Shown here piece by piece: positions 62,882 to 64,000 of a DNA stretch of 64,000 nt. A program made the translations under genes and the position numbers. Location of the stretch: positions 5,592,903-5,656,902 of the forward strand of contig NZ_CP017634.1 in the NCBI RefSeq assembly GCF_002777255.1. Direction: 5' to 3'. Numbering within the stretch: the stretch's first letter is position 1; each line of letters starts with the position of its first letter. The stretch is from Candidatus Formimonas warabiya (lineage in GTDB: Bacteria > Bacillota > Dehalobacteriia > Dehalobacteriales > Dehalobacteriaceae). The notes beneath the pieces are model-generated. The model searched no databases, was not told the DNA's origin, and worked only from the letters and a program-made list of their open reading frames with translations.

Positions 62882-64000
62882 TGGATAACTTTGCTGTCGT
62901 CGGTCAAGGTCTGGAAAAAAAAGATTCAGAAGCAAAAGCTGTCGGCAAAGCCTTATATACCGGAGACATGAAGTTTGAAGGCTTGCTGCATGGTAAAGCT
63001 CTGCGCAGTGCTTATCCCCATGCCAGGATCATCAGCATTGATACTGCTGCTGCTGAAGCGATGCCAGGTGTACATGCTGTATTAACAGCCAAAGACATCC
63101 CCGGGATCAACATATTCGGCTTGGCAATCCAGGATCAGCCGGTTTTAGCCCGGGATAGGGTAAGGATGATGGGGGATGCAGTAGCGCTTGTTGCCGCAGA
63201 CTCCAGTGATTTAGCGGCAGAAGCCTTATTGAAAATCAAGGTTGAATATGAGGAATTACCGGGTGTTTTCACCATTGAAGATGCTCTGAGAGAAGGAGCA
63301 CCAAAAGTCCATGAGAAGGGAAACCTTCTGCAGCATACTCAGGTGAGAAAAGGGAATGTAGAGGAGGGTTTTGCCAAGAGTGATCTCATTGTGGAAAATG
63401 TTTACGAGACCCAACGAGTTGAACATGCCTATATCGAACCGGAAACATCAGTGGCCTATCTGGGGTGTGATGGAATCTTAAATGTTTGGACCTCCACCCA
63501 GTATGTTTTCCGAGATAGACGCCAGATAGCTCCTGTGGTCAATATGCCGGTGAATAAAGTTAGAGTGATCCAAATGGTGACCGGTGGTGCTTTTGGTGGT
63601 AAAGACGACATTACCACTGAGATCCAGGCAGCATTGCTGGCGCTCAAAACAGGTCGACCTGTAAAAGTTGTCTGGTCAAGGCACGAATCCATAATCTGTT
63701 CCACGAAAAGACATCCTATGAAAATTTGGATTAAAACTGGAGCCACTAAAGACGGCATCTTAATGGCTGTGGAAGGCACAGTGCACAGTGATAAAGGAGC
63801 CTATTGCTCTATTGGACATTTTATCACCAAGAAAACCGGTTTGCACTTAGCCGGGCCCTACTTTGTACCTAATGTTGCCGTGGATACTTATGCGGTTTAT
63901 ACAAATAACACCATATGCGGACCCTTCCGTGGTTTTGGCATCTTGCAAGCATCTTTTGCCCATGAGTCTCAGATGGATATTCTGGCGGAAAAGCTGGGTA
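62881..64000 (+). CDS. xdhA: Xanthine-dehydrogenase-type molybdenum subunit (3' partial)
   Basis: At least 373 residues. Start ATG overlaps the preceding stop by one base (TAATG). N-terminus AVGKALYTGDMKFEGLLHG and LRSAYPHARIISIDT; later EPETSVAYLG, TGGAFGGKDD and GPFRGFGILQ line the molybdopterin site. Cut by the window end. Needs molybdenum cofactor; substrate (xanthine, nicotinate or another N-heterocycle) not determined. Confidence 0.93.
   Translation, partial: MDNFAVVGQGLEKKDSEAKAVGKALYTGDMKFEGLLHGKALRSAYPHARIISIDTAAAEAMPGVHAVLTAKDIPGINIFGLAIQDQPVLARDRVRMMGDAVALVAADSSDLAAEALLKIKVEYEELPGVFTIEDALREGAPKVHEKGNLLQHTQVRKGNVEEGFAKSDLIVENVYETQRVEHAYIEPETSVAYLGCDGILNVWTSTQYVFRDRRQIAPVVNMPVNKVRVIQMVTGGAFGGKDDITTEIQAALLALKTGRPVKVVWSRHESIICSTKRHPMKIWIKTGATKDGILMAVEGTVHSDKGAYCSIGHFITKKTGLHLAGPYFVPNVAVDTYAVYTNNTICGPFRGFGILQASFAHESQMDILAEKLG

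Overview
The window reads as the chromosome of an anaerobic, low-to-mid GC Bacillota, most like the Peptococcaceae/Desulfitobacterium/Dehalobacterium group. The pointers are strong AGGAGG ribosome sites, frequent TTG/GTG starts, a dnaG-sigA-trmK-nif3 housekeeping block, SLH-anchored surface protein, a class A RNase P RNA, sigma-54 control, and pyrrolysine-type methylamine methyltransferases. The species cannot be fixed from the sequence.

Region 1 (1-12.1 kb) is a metal/peptide uptake neighbourhood. It holds an Opp/Nik-type ABC transporter (5' end cut off by the window), three paralogous SAM methyltransferases, a QueG-like double 4Fe-4S protein, two FmdE-family proteins, a decayed OppF pseudogene, and a DUF3842-CooT pair, CooT being a nickel-binding protein. 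The genes are interspersed with a repeated, apparently structured RNA. Three promoter-driven copies (about 5.95, 6.40 and 11.14 kb) share hairpins with compensatory base changes, and two further related hairpins lie in the leaders of the two fmdE-like genes. This is the best candidate in the window for an undescribed regulatory system. An AbrB-RelE type toxin-antitoxin pair follows (12.2-12.9 kb).

Region 2 (13-27.2 kb) is a methylamine or quaternary-amine module. An mttB gene with an in-frame amber codon (14206) is followed by a non-pyrrolysine mttB homologue, an mtbB gene with an in-frame amber (17274), and a corrinoid protein. The mtbB terminal stop is also TAG, and the corrinoid gene lies in the same frame with no other stop between them, so amber read-through could make a fusion. 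A PAS-AAA-Fis sigma-54 activator, an M20 hydrolase and a dipeptide-type ABC transporter follow. The transporter has a textbook -24/-12 promoter and an upstream palindrome.

Region 3 (27.3-38.9 kb) is a zinc ABC transporter with a Fur/Zur regulator, then conserved core genes: a dGTPase-like protein, a YqxD-like protein, dnaG, sigA, tRNA-Asn, a CAU tRNA, trmK, a Nif3-like gene, a coiled-coil zinc-ribbon protein and rnpB.

Region 4 (38.9-49.6 kb) is an efflux island: a two-component system divergent from a MacAB-type exporter, then a TetR regulator with three matching operators and an RND pump. Near-identical terminator-like repeats flank the whole block.

Region 5 (49.9-64 kb) holds a secreted M14 peptidase with SLH domains, a secreted metallophosphoesterase bracketed by a tRNA-Leu fragment and a tRNA-Leu with a poorly paired acceptor stem, and then an N-heterocycle catabolism cluster. 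That cluster comprises an M20 hydrolase, a PucR regulator, PreA, and xanthine-dehydrogenase-type FAD, 2Fe-2S and molybdenum subunits, the last cut off by the window end.
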